Below, piece after piece: positions 24,802-32,943 of a stretch of 55,973 nt of DNA (the stretch's first letter is position 1; the number at the start of each line of letters is the position of its first letter). Under the pieces are notes generated by a model, which saw only the letters and a program-made list of their open reading frames with translations, searched no databases and was not told the origin of the DNA. The DNA lies in assembly GCA_025057645.1 (NCBI GenBank), contig JANXBJ010000017.1:1-55973 (forward strand), read 5' to 3'. Source of the stretch: Anaerolineales bacterium (GTDB taxonomy: Bacteria; Chloroflexota; Anaerolineae; Anaerolineales; UBA4823). Made by a program: the position numbers and the translations under genes.

Positions 24802-26052
24802 TTATACGGGGTAGAGGCGTCCTTTTTTGACCACTGCCTTGACCAAGTTGACCCCGAAGCGGTATCCCAAATGGCGATAATCCTCCACATCGAGGATAAT
24901 CAGATCACCTTGCTTTCCAACCTCAATTGACCCAATGCGGTCGGCGCGCTGAATGGCGGCAGCAGCGTTAATCGTAGCCGCGGCAATGGCTTGAGCAGGA
25001 GTCAAGCCCATGTAGCGGCATGCTAGAGCGATGGCAAACTGCATATTGCCGCACCACGCTGTGCCGGGGTTCAGGTCAGTGGCAATGGCAAGGATACCAC
25101 CGGCTTTGAGGATTTTCTTAGCCGGAGTGTAGTCCCTTTCGCCCAAACCAAAGGGGGTGCAGGGCAGAGCTACCGCAACCGTATCGCTTTGACCTAGGAG
25201 CTGGATCTCTTCGTCGGATGTCAGAACTAAATGATCGGCAGAGACCGCCCCTAACTCGACAGCCAAAGCCACGCCGCCCAGGTTGCCGAATTCGTCGGCG
25301 TGGATTTTCAGCGGAAAGCCGAGTTGCTTTGCTGTGGTGAGGATGCGCCGGGATTGCTCGAGGTTAAATGCACCGTTCTCGCAGAAGACATCGACGAACG
25401 GCAGAGGGTGTTGAGGAGCGTGGTTCGGCCACCACTCCTTCAGCATGGGCAGCATGGTTTCGCAAATAAGGTCGGTGTATTCATCGGGGCGATCCTTGTA
25501 CTCCGGTGCTACAGCATGAGCCCCCAGGAAGGTAAACGCCAGTTCGATCGGCCCCTCACGGTCTAGGGCCAAAAGACCTTGTAGCAAGCGAAGTTCCACT
25601 GCTGTCTTTAGCCCATAGCCGGTCTTGGCTTCGGCGGTTGTCGTGCCGTGCTCGAACATCGTCCACAGACGTAGGCGGGTTTGATCGAGCAGAGAGTTGA
25701 GCGAGGCGCTGCGGGTGGCGCGCACGGTGGAGAGAATCCCACCGCCGGCGGCGAGAATCTCCAGGTAAGTTTTCCCTTCGAGTTTCATCTCGAACTCGGC
25801 GGCCCGGTCTCCTGCCCAGATTACATGTGTGTGGGGGTCAACGAAACCAGGCATCACGACACGATCGAGGGCGTCAAAATCGGGTTCATCGGGGTAAGCA
25901 GCGCGCAGTTCGTCGCTCTTCCCCACTGCTTCGATGATCCCGTTGCGAATCAACACGGCTCCGTTAGGGATGATGCCCAGTCGTCCCAGTTCGTCCCCAC
26001 GTTGGGGACCGCCTGCGAGGGTCAACAACTGTGAAGCTGAATGAATGAGCAT
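24802..26052 (-). CDS. hutI: Imidazolonepropionase
   Basis: This 416-residue protein is the usual length for HutI. It is an amidohydrolase with the metal motif HTHVIWAGDRAAEF near residue 75, KTGYGL, FLGAHAVAPEY, the HADEF motif, and ATDLNPGTAW near the C-terminal part. It hydrolyses 4-imidazolone-5-propanoate to N-formimino-glutamate in histidine degradation. No hutH, hutU or hutG is nearby, so the pathway must be completed elsewhere. The ATG at 26052 is chosen because a GGAG precedes it and the promoter lies immediately upstream, leaving a very short leader. The longer open frame would start upstream of the promoter. Confidence 0.93.
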   Translation of the reverse strand: MLIHSASQLLTLAGGPQRGDELGRLGIIPNGAVLIRNGIIEAVGKSDELRAAYPDEPDFDALDRVVMPGFVDPHTHVIWAGDRAAEFEMKLEGKTYLEILAAGGGILSTVRATRSASLNSLLDQTRLRLWTMFEHGTTTAEAKTGYGLKTAVELRLLQGLLALDREGPIELAFTFLGAHAVAPEYKDRPDEYTDLICETMLPMLKEWWPNHAPQHPLPFVDVFCENGAFNLEQSRRILTTAKQLGFPLKIHADEFGNLGGVALAVELGAVSADHLVLTSDEEIQLLGQSDTVAVALPCTPFGLGERDYTPAKKILKAGGILAIATDLNPGTAWCGNMQFAIALACRYMGLTPAQAIAAATINAAAAIQRADRIGSIEVGKQGDLIILDVEDYRHLGYRFGVNLVKAVVKKGRLYPV

Positions 26053-26070
26053 TGGGGGCTCCGTGCTCAA

Positions 26071-26098
26071 ATTATATCGTAATCGTCCATTTACGCAA
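26071..26098 (-). promoter_or_regulatory. Promoter of the hutI operon
   Basis: On the minus strand, TTGCGT (26098-26093) and a consensus TATAAT (26076-26071) are 16 bp apart. Transcription would start near 26064, about 12 bases before the hutI ATG. All five minus-strand genes down to 21594 have gaps of 30 bp or less, so this promoter probably drives them all. Confidence 0.65.
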
Positions 26099-26298
26099 CG
26101 GAGATCCTCCCGAGGCAGCAACCTCGAAACGAATCGCGTTCGACAAACAAGAGATCGGTTATCTCCTTTCTTCTCCACCGCAAGTCTCGAACGATAAAAT
26201 CGAGTTTTTGTTCAAACTCGGAGAGCGTAAGTTACGAAAACCGGTTTTCGCCTAGGGGGAAGTTTAGAGGTGTAACTGCAAGAGTCTCAGTTTTTCTC

Positions 26299-26307
26299 TG
26301 CTATAAT
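26299..26307 (+). promoter_or_regulatory. Extended -10 for the coiled-coil gene
   Basis: TGC-TATAAT at 26299-26307 is a consensus extended -10. The start site would fall near 26314, right at the ribosome-binding site AGGAG (26314-26318) of the ATG at 26325, giving an almost leaderless transcript. The 190 bp between this and the hutI promoter show nothing else recognisable. Confidence 0.55.
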
Positions 26308-26324
26308 AAGGCCAGGAGCGTACG

Positions 26325-27395
26325 ATGAGTTTTTCACTGAACGACTTTCGCGACCTGTTAGCCCTGCTTGATGCACACCCTGAGTGGCGCGAAGAGCTGC
26401 GTCGGGTGTTGCTCAGCGAGGACTTTTTAGCGTTGCCTCGGAGCGTCCGCGAGATTGCCGAGTTGCAAAAGCGTACAGAACGGACGGTAGCCGAGCTGGC
26501 CGAGGCGCAGAAGCGCGCCGAGGAACGCCTAAGCCGGTTGGAGCAGGCGGTGGCGGAGCTGGCCGAGGCGCAGAAGCGTGCCGAGGAACGGCTGAGCCGC
26601 TTGGAGCAGAGAGTGGCAAGGCTGGAGCAAACCGTTGCAGAGCTAATCGAGGCGCAGAAACGTGCTGAGGAACGCCTAAGCCGGTTGGAGCAGACTGTCG
26701 CAGAGCTGATTGAAGCACAAAAACGCACGGAACAGCGAATAGAGGAGCTAGCCGAGGCGCAAAGACGAAACGAGCAGCAGATTCTTGAGCTGATCGAAAT
26801 CGTAAAGCGCCATGAAGAGCGGCTAGCGAGTTTAGAAGAGCGGATGAGCGTGGTTGAAGGCCGTCTGACCAATGTAGAAGAGCGGCTAACCGTTGTTGAG
26901 GTGCGCCTGGATAGGCTTAACGAACGCGTTGATGGCATGGATAGCCGACTAGCAAAAGTGGACGGGCGCACTCTGGAAATCGAATATGAGCGGAAGGCCG
27001 GAGGGTATTTCGGTCGCATCATTAGTAACCCCCAGGTAGTTAGCTTAGGAGAGTGGGAAAAAAAGCTTTCGCCTCCGCTCACCGGGGAGGAGTTTGGCGA
27101 TATCTGGCTGGCCGACTTAATCTTACGTGGGCGGTTGCGCACGGTACCCAAAGGGCAGCCTGAGAGAGATGCATGGCTGGTGATCGAGATTTCAGTTTTA
27201 GTAGACGTCGAGGATGTAGAGCGAGCCGTACGACGCGCAGAATTGCTGCGTAAAGCGAACTTACTTGTTCTGCCGGTTGTCGCTGGTGAGAACGTCACCG
27301 AACGCGCGCTGCAAATGGCCGAAGAATGGGGGGTAGTTTTGGTCAAGGACGGCGGTATGCGCTTTCTCGAACAAGCTTTGCAGCGCTACGGGTAA
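26325..27395 (+). CDS. Coiled-coil repeat protein with PD-(D/E)XK-like C-terminus (DUF3782-like)
   Basis: This 356-residue protein has no signal peptide. Residues 45-220 are a long coiled coil built from near-perfect repeats of the form [21 protein letters not shown], later drifting to [17 protein letters not shown]. Residues 225-356 form a globular alpha/beta domain: [10 protein letters not shown], an acidic ‘GDIWLADLI’, then [28 protein letters not shown] and VLPVVAG. This resembles the restriction-nuclease-like fold of DUF3782 proteins, though the lysine of a catalytic D-ExK is not obvious (E-I-S here). These families vary in repeat number between relatives. The function is unknown. Confidence 0.8.
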   Translation: MSFSLNDFRDLLALLDAHPEWREELRRVLLSEDFLALPRSVREIAELQKRTERTVAELAEAQKRAEERLSRLEQAVAELAEAQKRAEERLSRLEQRVARLEQTVAELIEAQKRAEERLSRLEQTVAELIEAQKRTEQRIEELAEAQRRNEQQILELIEIVKRHEERLASLEERMSVVEGRLTNVEERLTVVEVRLDRLNERVDGMDSRLAKVDGRTLEIEYERKAGGYFGRIISNPQVVSLGEWEKKLSPPLTGEEFGDIWLADLILRGRLRTVPKGQPERDAWLVIEISVLVDVEDVERAVRRAELLRKANLLVLPVVAGENVTERALQMAEEWGVVLVKDGGMRFLEQALQRYG

Positions 27396-27461
27396 GTGAT
27401 TCCTAGGGCATTTCACAAAGCGGAACCTTAAACAACTTCTTTGCCTCAGCAGGAGTTCATC

Positions 27462-28292
27462 ATGGACTTTGTATTTCTACGCACCTATCGTGGGCCGCTC
27501 AAAGCCGTTATCCTCGACTGGGCGGGGACTACCATTGATTTTGGATCGCTGGCTCCGGTGGCGGTTTTCCTCCAATTATTTGAGCGTCACGGTGTTCCCG
27601 TCTCCAAGGAAGACGTGCGCAGCGGCATGGGTTTGATGAAGAAGGAGCATCTGTGGACGATCTTGAATCGCCCGCAGGTCGCTCAAGCGTGGCAAGAGGT
27701 GAAAGGCAGCCCTCCGAGTGAAGCCGATGTAGAGTCTTTATTTGCGGAATTCACCACGATGCAAATCGGGGTTTTACGCCAATATACTATCCCCATTCGG
27801 GGTTTGTCAGAGACTGTTAGTGACCTGCGCCGGCGAAAGCTCAAGATCGGCTCCACCACCGGTTACTTGCGGGAGATGATGGAGGTGGTCTTACCGGAGG
27901 CGAAGAAACACGGTTACGCACCGGACGCTCTGGTTTGCCCGGACGAGGTTCCGGCCGGGCGACCCTATCCATGGATGATCTATCAGAACCTAATCCAGCT
28001 CCAAGTTTATCCCGCAGAGGCGGTGGTCAAAGTCGGGGATACTTTACCCGACATTGAGGAGGGATTGAACGCAGGTTTGTGGACGGTTGGGCTGGCTCTG
28101 AGCGGCAATTTGCTCGGCCTCAGTGAAACGGAAATGGCGGCTTTATCGGCGGAGGAGCTTGCCGCCAAGCGGGAAACCATTGCGAAACAGCTCTATCAGA
28201 GCGGCGCCCATTACGTCATCGATGGGATCTGGGATTTGCCCCCCGTTCTAGATGAGATTCAACAGCGCTTGGCTCGCGGGGAACGGCCCTAG
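27462..28292 (+). CDS. phnX: Phosphonoacetaldehyde hydrolase (phosphonatase)
   Basis: This 276-residue HAD-superfamily enzyme has nucleophile D19 in ILDWAGTTIDFG and the Schiff-base lysine K60 in GMGLMKKEHL. Other PhnX signatures are IGSTTGY near residue 133, ‘PDEVPAGRPYPWM’ and VKVGDTLPDIEEG. It cleaves phosphonoacetaldehyde to acetaldehyde and phosphate, the second step of 2-aminoethylphosphonate use. The ATG at 27462 is preferred over an upstream TTG because AGGAG (27451-27455) is correctly spaced for it. No phnW transaminase or phosphonate transporter is in the window. Confidence 0.92.
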   Translation: MDFVFLRTYRGPLKAVILDWAGTTIDFGSLAPVAVFLQLFERHGVPVSKEDVRSGMGLMKKEHLWTILNRPQVAQAWQEVKGSPPSEADVESLFAEFTTMQIGVLRQYTIPIRGLSETVSDLRRRKLKIGSTTGYLREMMEVVLPEAKKHGYAPDALVCPDEVPAGRPYPWMIYQNLIQLQVYPAEAVVKVGDTLPDIEEGLNAGLWTVGLALSGNLLGLSETEMAALSAEELAAKRETIAKQLYQSGAHYVIDGIWDLPPVLDEIQQRLARGERP

Positions 28293-28315
28293 TTGCTCTC
28301 CTGAGTTTTGCCCCA

Positions 28316-30748
28316 ATGCCCCTCCTTTGGCTCTCCCTAGCTTTCTTATGCGGCATCGCCCTGGCCGCAATTCTCTCTTTCAAAGCACTGCACTGGTTGG
28401 GGATCGGCGTGGGTGCTCTTCTGCTCCTTTTCCTATGGCCGATGCTGAAGAGAAGGCTTCGGTCCTCATTACCTCTACCTCCTGCTCTCGAAGTGCTGGC
28501 TCAACACCTTCGCTATCCGATCGGGATGCCGCTGACGGCCTGCCTCCTCGCTTTGTCTTTAGGCGGTTGGCGTTACCAATGGGAACGCGCCAGAGTGCAG
28601 CAATTCTCAACCCTCATTTACCGCTCTCTCGGGCAAGAGGTGCTCCTCCGGGGAGTGGTGAGTGCTTTCCCGGACGAGCGCGACACCTACACTGCGCTGA
28701 CGATAAGGGTCGAGCGCCTGTCCATAAGGGGCACAGAGCTGGCCATCAATCCTAGCCTAGACAGGAAGCCCTCTCTCGGGCAAGTGTTGGTCCGGGCTTC
28801 TCCGTTTGAGCGATGGCGCTACGGCGACCGTGTGTCGGTTTCCGGAGTGTTGGAGTTACCCCCTGAGAGCGAGGAGTTTTCCTATCGCGCCTATCTTGCG
28901 CGCAAAGAAATCCTCGCCTATCTCCCGCGTGCCGAAGTCACTTTGCTTGAGCGTCGGCAGGGTAGTTGGGTTGCTGATGCAACCTATCAGTTTCGTCACC
29001 GTTGCCATGCCGCCCTAACCGCGATTTTCCCTGAGCCTCAGGCTTCCTTGCTGGGCGGGATTTTGCTGGGGATCGAGAGCGGTATCCCTGCCGAAGTGCG
29101 CCAAGCCTTCGTCAACAGCGGCGCAATGCACATCGTGGCCATTTCAGGGTTTAATGTCACTCTGCTCACAGGGCTTTTTATGGCGGTTTTGGGGCGAGCG
29201 TTTGGACGCTGGCGCGGCGCACTGCTTGCGGTGCTCCTGATCGGGCTGTATGCCATCTTAGTGGGCGCCGCCGCCAGTGTCGTGCGCGCTGCGATAATGG
29301 GTGTGCTCAGCCTCTTTGCGGCTCAGATCGGCCGCCGTCAGTCCGGGGTGAACAGCCTGGCTTCTGTAGCTGCCCTCATGGCGGCTTTTGAGCCGGATCT
29401 GCTGTGGGATGTCTCTTTCCAGCTTTCCTTTGCCGCAACATTGGGGCTGATCCTCTACGCTTCTCCGTTGAATGCATGGGCAGTCTCTCAAATAGTGCGA
29501 TTCACCCAACCTGAACTCGCTCGACGCCTTGGCAATTTGGTCGGGGAATGGGCACTTTTCACCCTAGCGGCTCAGGTGACCACTCTGCCTATCCTTTTGT
29601 ATCATTTTCGTCAGATTTCTTTGGTGGCTTTTTTGGTTAATCCCTTGATCCTCCCGGTCCAACCAATGCTGATGGTGGGGAGTGGGATTGCCATGTTTCT
29701 GGCTCTTGTCCACACTTTAGCAGGGCAACTTGTGGCCTACTTGGTTTTTCCGCTCGCCGCCTACACGATTCGCTTGGTGGAATGGAGTGCTGCCCTACCC
29801 TATAGCTCTGTGCGTTTGTCTGCTTTTCCTCTTTACGGGGTGTTTGGCTTTTACTTGGCACTGTTTTTCCTGACCAAATATTGGCAAAAGGTGCAAGCCG
29901 TGCGGGGCATGTTGCGGCCCTCTCTGGCCGCAGGGATGATCGCGTTGGCGACCGTTGGGGTTTGGCATACAGCTCTCTCCGCTCCGGATGGCCGTCTCCA
30001 CCTCATCTTGTTGGATGTGAGCCGCCCAGCGCAATCAAGCGAGGCAATATTGATCCAAACGCCGCAGGGTCGTTACGTGTTGCTCAACGGTGGCGATAGC
30101 CCTAGCCGTCTGTTGGATGGGCTCGATCGTTGGCTGCCGCTCACCCATCGCCGCCTGGATTGGATTGTGCTCGGCGGCTCCCGTTCAGCTCAAATCGGCG
30201 CTGTGGTCGAGTTGATCGAGCGCAAGCGAGTCACAAACCTTTGGTGGGCAATCCCTCAGGAAGGGAGCCGTGTCGTTACAGCGATCCAGCGCGCTGCCAA
30301 GGAGCAAGGCGTTGAGATGCATCTTGCTCGAGAAGGGCAATATCTCGACCTCGGTGAAGGGGCTCGGTTATCCCTTTTGGCAAAGGGTGAGCGAGGGGCA
30401 GCGTTGCTCTTGGAATGGAAACGCTTTCGGGCCTTTTTTCCTCTTGGATTGGATACGGAGTTGCGCAAGCGCTTGGCGGAGAGCGGGCAGCTCAATCCGG
30501 TTATCTTATGGCTCTTGGCAAATAATGGCTCGGGTTGGTACAACCCCAAAGAATTCCTCTATCGGTTGCAGCCGCAACTGATCTGGCTGAGTGTTGCGCC
30601 GGGCGATTGGTATGGTTTACCCCATCGAGAAACCCTCGAGCGTTTAGAGGGCTATTCGCTATTGCGGACGGACAGAAATGGTTGGATTCATCTCGAAACC
30701 GACGGAGAGCGAATGTGGGTGGAGGTTGAAAGGGAGAGCTACCCTTGA
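28316..30748 (+). CDS. comEC: ComEC/Rec2 family DNA-uptake channel with degenerate C-terminal domain
   Basis: This 810-residue protein has N-terminal helices plus a DUF4131 soluble segment (about 1-190). The Competence channel domain (about 230-520) includes LLGGILLGIESGIP, ‘HIVAISGFNVTLLTG’ and GAAASVVRAAIMG. Residues 560-805 form a domain aligned with the metallo-beta-lactamase part of ComEC (opening LHLILLDV and VLLNGGDSP). The zinc-binding HxHxDH motif is absent: the region after the LDWIVL strand reads GGSRSAQIGA. The channel carries single-stranded DNA across the membrane in transformation; the nuclease-like part is probably inactive. No ribosome-binding site is clear at 28316. Confidence 0.88.
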   Translation: MPLLWLSLAFLCGIALAAILSFKALHWLGIGVGALLLLFLWPMLKRRLRSSLPLPPALEVLAQHLRYPIGMPLTACLLALSLGGWRYQWERARVQQFSTLIYRSLGQEVLLRGVVSAFPDERDTYTALTIRVERLSIRGTELAINPSLDRKPSLGQVLVRASPFERWRYGDRVSVSGVLELPPESEEFSYRAYLARKEILAYLPRAEVTLLERRQGSWVADATYQFRHRCHAALTAIFPEPQASLLGGILLGIESGIPAEVRQAFVNSGAMHIVAISGFNVTLLTGLFMAVLGRAFGRWRGALLAVLLIGLYAILVGAAASVVRAAIMGVLSLFAAQIGRRQSGVNSLASVAALMAAFEPDLLWDVSFQLSFAATLGLILYASPLNAWAVSQIVRFTQPELARRLGNLVGEWALFTLAAQVTTLPILLYHFRQISLVAFLVNPLILPVQPMLMVGSGIAMFLALVHTLAGQLVAYLVFPLAAYTIRLVEWSAALPYSSVRLSAFPLYGVFGFYLALFFLTKYWQKVQAVRGMLRPSLAAGMIALATVGVWHTALSAPDGRLHLILLDVSRPAQSSEAILIQTPQGRYVLLNGGDSPSRLLDGLDRWLPLTHRRLDWIVLGGSRSAQIGAVVELIERKRVTNLWWAIPQEGSRVVTAIQRAAKEQGVEMHLAREGQYLDLGEGARLSLLAKGERGAALLLEWKRFRAFFPLGLDTELRKRLAESGQLNPVILWLLANNGSGWYNPKEFLYRLQPQLIWLSVAPGDWYGLPHRETLERLEGYSLLRTDRNGWIHLETDGERMWVEVERESYP

Positions 30749-30754
30749 AGGTAG

Positions 30755-31390
30755 TCATGGGATGCCGTTCGTGTGGTTCGTATAAGTCTCCAGCAAAGCA
30801 GTCATAATCTGGTCGGTGTACGCATTGAGGCGGCGGAACATCTGGCTCCAAGCATGGGGGGAACGCACGGCAGCGTCTTCATAAACTCTGAGCATCGAGT
30901 CAATCAGATTGTTGCGAAAAAAGAGAAAGGCTTGAGCTGCTTCGACAACACTTAGCCCGTATCGCCTGGCCCGCAAGGCGTATTCACTGCCGATCCGTTG
31001 GGCTTGCTGCTTGCCTTCTTCTTCCAAGGTGCTGAGAAAGCGAGAGAGGCCTTGCAGCAATAGCCGCCCACTCAGACGATATTGTTCCCGCGCTTCCTCA
31101 TCGAGTTTATTGTACCAAGTTTGATTTTGTAAGACGCCTTCACTGATCTGCAAGCGGGTATTGCGCAGGGCAGACTGCATCAGCACATCTACCTCCGAAG
31201 CAGTCAACGCAGACTGGGATTGCTTCCAAAGCTCAAGCTCAGTGCGTTTGTAGCGGCGGTGTCCGCCCTGCGTGCGATGGAAAGGGATCACCCCCTGGTT
31301 TGACCAGTGACGCACTGTGCCCGGATGCACCCCCAATACTTGGGCGGCCTCGCTTAGGCTAAGCCACTCGTTTTCGACAGAACTTGTCAT
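30755..31390 (-). CDS. MerR-type transcriptional regulator with RsbRD-like helical domain
   Basis: This 211-residue protein has an N-terminal MerR winged helix: WLSLSEAAQVLGVHPGTVRHW, then ‘GVIPFHRTQGGHRRYKRTEL’. The remainder (about 75-211) is helical, with LLLQGLSRFLSTLEEEGKQQAQRIG and RRYGLSVVEAAQAFLFFRNNL. This resembles the RsbRD N-terminal four-helix sensor domain more than a cobalamin-binding domain. The ATG at 31390 lies one base past the stop of the carrier gene, so the two are translationally linked. It probably regulates the carrier through the promoter at 32725-32780. Confidence 0.82.
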   Translation of the reverse strand: MTSSVENEWLSLSEAAQVLGVHPGTVRHWSNQGVIPFHRTQGGHRRYKRTELELWKQSQSALTASEVDVLMQSALRNTRLQISEGVLQNQTWYNKLDEEAREQYRLSGRLLLQGLSRFLSTLEEEGKQQAQRIGSEYALRARRYGLSVVEAAQAFLFFRNNLIDSMLRVYEDAAVRSPHAWSQMFRRLNAYTDQIMTALLETYTNHTNGIP

Positions 31391-31391
31391 T

Positions 31392-32693
31392 CTATACGTC
31401 GCTTGCCAGCGCTGCCCGTTCGACAACCGAAACGGCACTTGCTTTGCGGAACTGTTCCACACTGATTTTACCCAACATCACTAGGGATACGCCAATGAAA
31501 AATGCCTCAATTGCGAATACTGTTAAGTAACCACTCAAGGGGGACTGACTGAGCTCGGTGATCACGTCCCGCACCACCCCACTGAGCAGGGTGCCGATCA
31601 GGCGCGAGAGGGCATTCGCCATTCCCCACGCTCCAACATAGAGACCGACGTTATTGGGGGTTGTCATGTCCAACATCAAGGAAAGGTTCGACACTGTTGC
31701 CAGCCCCGTGCCACTGCCCAAAAAAATCACCCCGCTGTAGAAAACGCCTGTGTTGCGCAGCAGTCCGCTGCTGATGATCAGCAAAAACCCCAGCAAGGTC
31801 AGCCACCCGCCCCAGCGGGCGACAGTCTTTTTGTGGATACGCCCTTCTAGAATGCCGGCTAGCACCAAGGTAAGTAAATTGCATGCACCCCAAATTGAGG
31901 TGATGCGCGTGGTGGTCTTGACAGACATATCGAAAGCTTCGGCGCCAAACGGCTCTAACAAGATATCCTGTGCTAGGATGGCGGCTAGTAGGATGACTAG
32001 ATACCAGAAGAAGAAAGTTGCCTGACGGTTTTGCAAAATGGCGCCGAACATTTGCCCCCAAGAATAGTGTTCTGCGCCGGGCAAGGCGCGCACGGAGACT
32101 TTCTCCTCCAGCTTTAGGACACCGATCACTCCCATTACTAAGGCTGCAATAGCCACCACAAGGAAGGCGTTCTGCAATGCGGCGGGGGTATAGGGATCGA
32201 CCAGGTTGCTGACGGTCAGGGCGGTGAGGATGATCCCGATGATCATCATCACGAACATCACGGCAATGGTGCGCCCGCGGCCCTTTTCGCCGGAGATTTC
32301 GGAGGCGAGAGAGAGATAGGAAACTGCTGAAAAGTTATACCCCATCCCCCATGCCCCGAAGACTAAAATCCCTACCAGAGTTCCTAAGAAGCGATTTTGG
32401 TCCAGCAGAAAAGCTACCTGAGGGCTAATTGCCACGCCTAGGACGCAGAGCAGGAGACCCAAAAGGATGTATGGGGTGCGACGATAGCCTGCGATGGGAT
32501 GGCGGTCGGAGAACGAACCGATCCAAACTTGGATAGGAGAAAACAGGTAAGGTAAGATCGCCAAAATTGCCACCAGTGTGGCGGATACAGCCATTTCTTT
32601 GATCAGGACACGGTTTAGGGTGCTGTTGATCGGTACGAGGGTAATAGCTACCGCAACGTGTATTAACCCTAATTGCAAGCGTTTACGTAACAT
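31392..32693 (-). CDS. PucC-family (BCD) MFS transporter
   Basis: This 433-residue protein has about 12 membrane helices. The opening LGLIHVAVAITLVPINSTLNRV, then LPYLFSPIQVWIGSFSDRHP, YRRTPYI and GMGYNFSAVSYLSLASEI, marks the BCD/PucC branch. Its named members (PucC, LhaA, Bch2) act in light-harvesting complex assembly. Relatives also occur in non-phototrophs, where the substrate is unknown. AAAGGAGG stands just before the ATG. It forms a two-gene operon with the MerR-type regulator. No other photosynthesis gene is present, so a role in pigment handling should not be assumed. Confidence 0.82.
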   Translation of the reverse strand: MLRKRLQLGLIHVAVAITLVPINSTLNRVLIKEMAVSATLVAILAILPYLFSPIQVWIGSFSDRHPIAGYRRTPYILLGLLLCVLGVAISPQVAFLLDQNRFLGTLVGILVFGAWGMGYNFSAVSYLSLASEISGEKGRGRTIAVMFVMMIIGIILTALTVSNLVDPYTPAALQNAFLVVAIAALVMGVIGVLKLEEKVSVRALPGAEHYSWGQMFGAILQNRQATFFFWYLVILLAAILAQDILLEPFGAEAFDMSVKTTTRITSIWGACNLLTLVLAGILEGRIHKKTVARWGGWLTLLGFLLIISSGLLRNTGVFYSGVIFLGSGTGLATVSNLSLMLDMTTPNNVGLYVGAWGMANALSRLIGTLLSGVVRDVITELSQSPLSGYLTVFAIEAFFIGVSLVMLGKISVEQFRKASAVSVVERAALASDV

Positions 32694-32724
32694 TTCGCCT
32701 CCTTTAGCGAATCAGGTGAAATTC

Positions 32725-32780
32725 CGCCCTAATCTATCAGATTATAAGGGCGGTTGTCAATGTAGATTTATGTAGATTTT
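32725..32780 (-). promoter_or_regulatory. Promoter with palindromic operator and tandem 10-bp repeats
   Basis: On the minus strand, a consensus -35 TTGACA (32761-32756) lies just left of a perfect tandem repeat of ATGTAGATTT (plus-strand 32761-32770 and 32771-32780). It lies just right of an inverted repeat CCGCCCT-AATCT / AGATT-ATA-AGGGCGG (32725-32754). A TAGATT -10 falls inside the palindrome with 18-bp spacing; a TATAAT also lies there but too near the -35. MerR regulators bind palindromes between the -35 and -10, so the palindrome is the likely operator. The tandem repeats are one helical turn apart and could be a second site. Confidence 0.6.
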
Positions 32781-32943
32781 TGTTAGAGCTATGTTGGAAA
32801 GCCGGTTGCAAGGAGCTCAGAGAAGAGGGAGGTGCCTAGCCGACGTTCAGCACCCCTCCCCTTTTCTTTCCAAATCAAGCCCTGAGGAGGTCTCTCTGGG
32901 AGAGCAATTACGGCCAACCAAAGGTGTAGAGAGCGTCCCCTCA

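Noticed and set aside
26264-27346. 360-residue minus-strand frame rich in Ser and Arg
   Set aside because: It is the antisense shadow of the coiled-coil gene, a by-product of its repeated codons.
14850-32693. Evidence for phototrophy from the geranylgeranyl-reductase-like protein and the PucC-like carrier
   Set aside because: Both families occur in non-phototrophs, the genes are 16 kb apart, and no pigment or reaction-centre gene is present.
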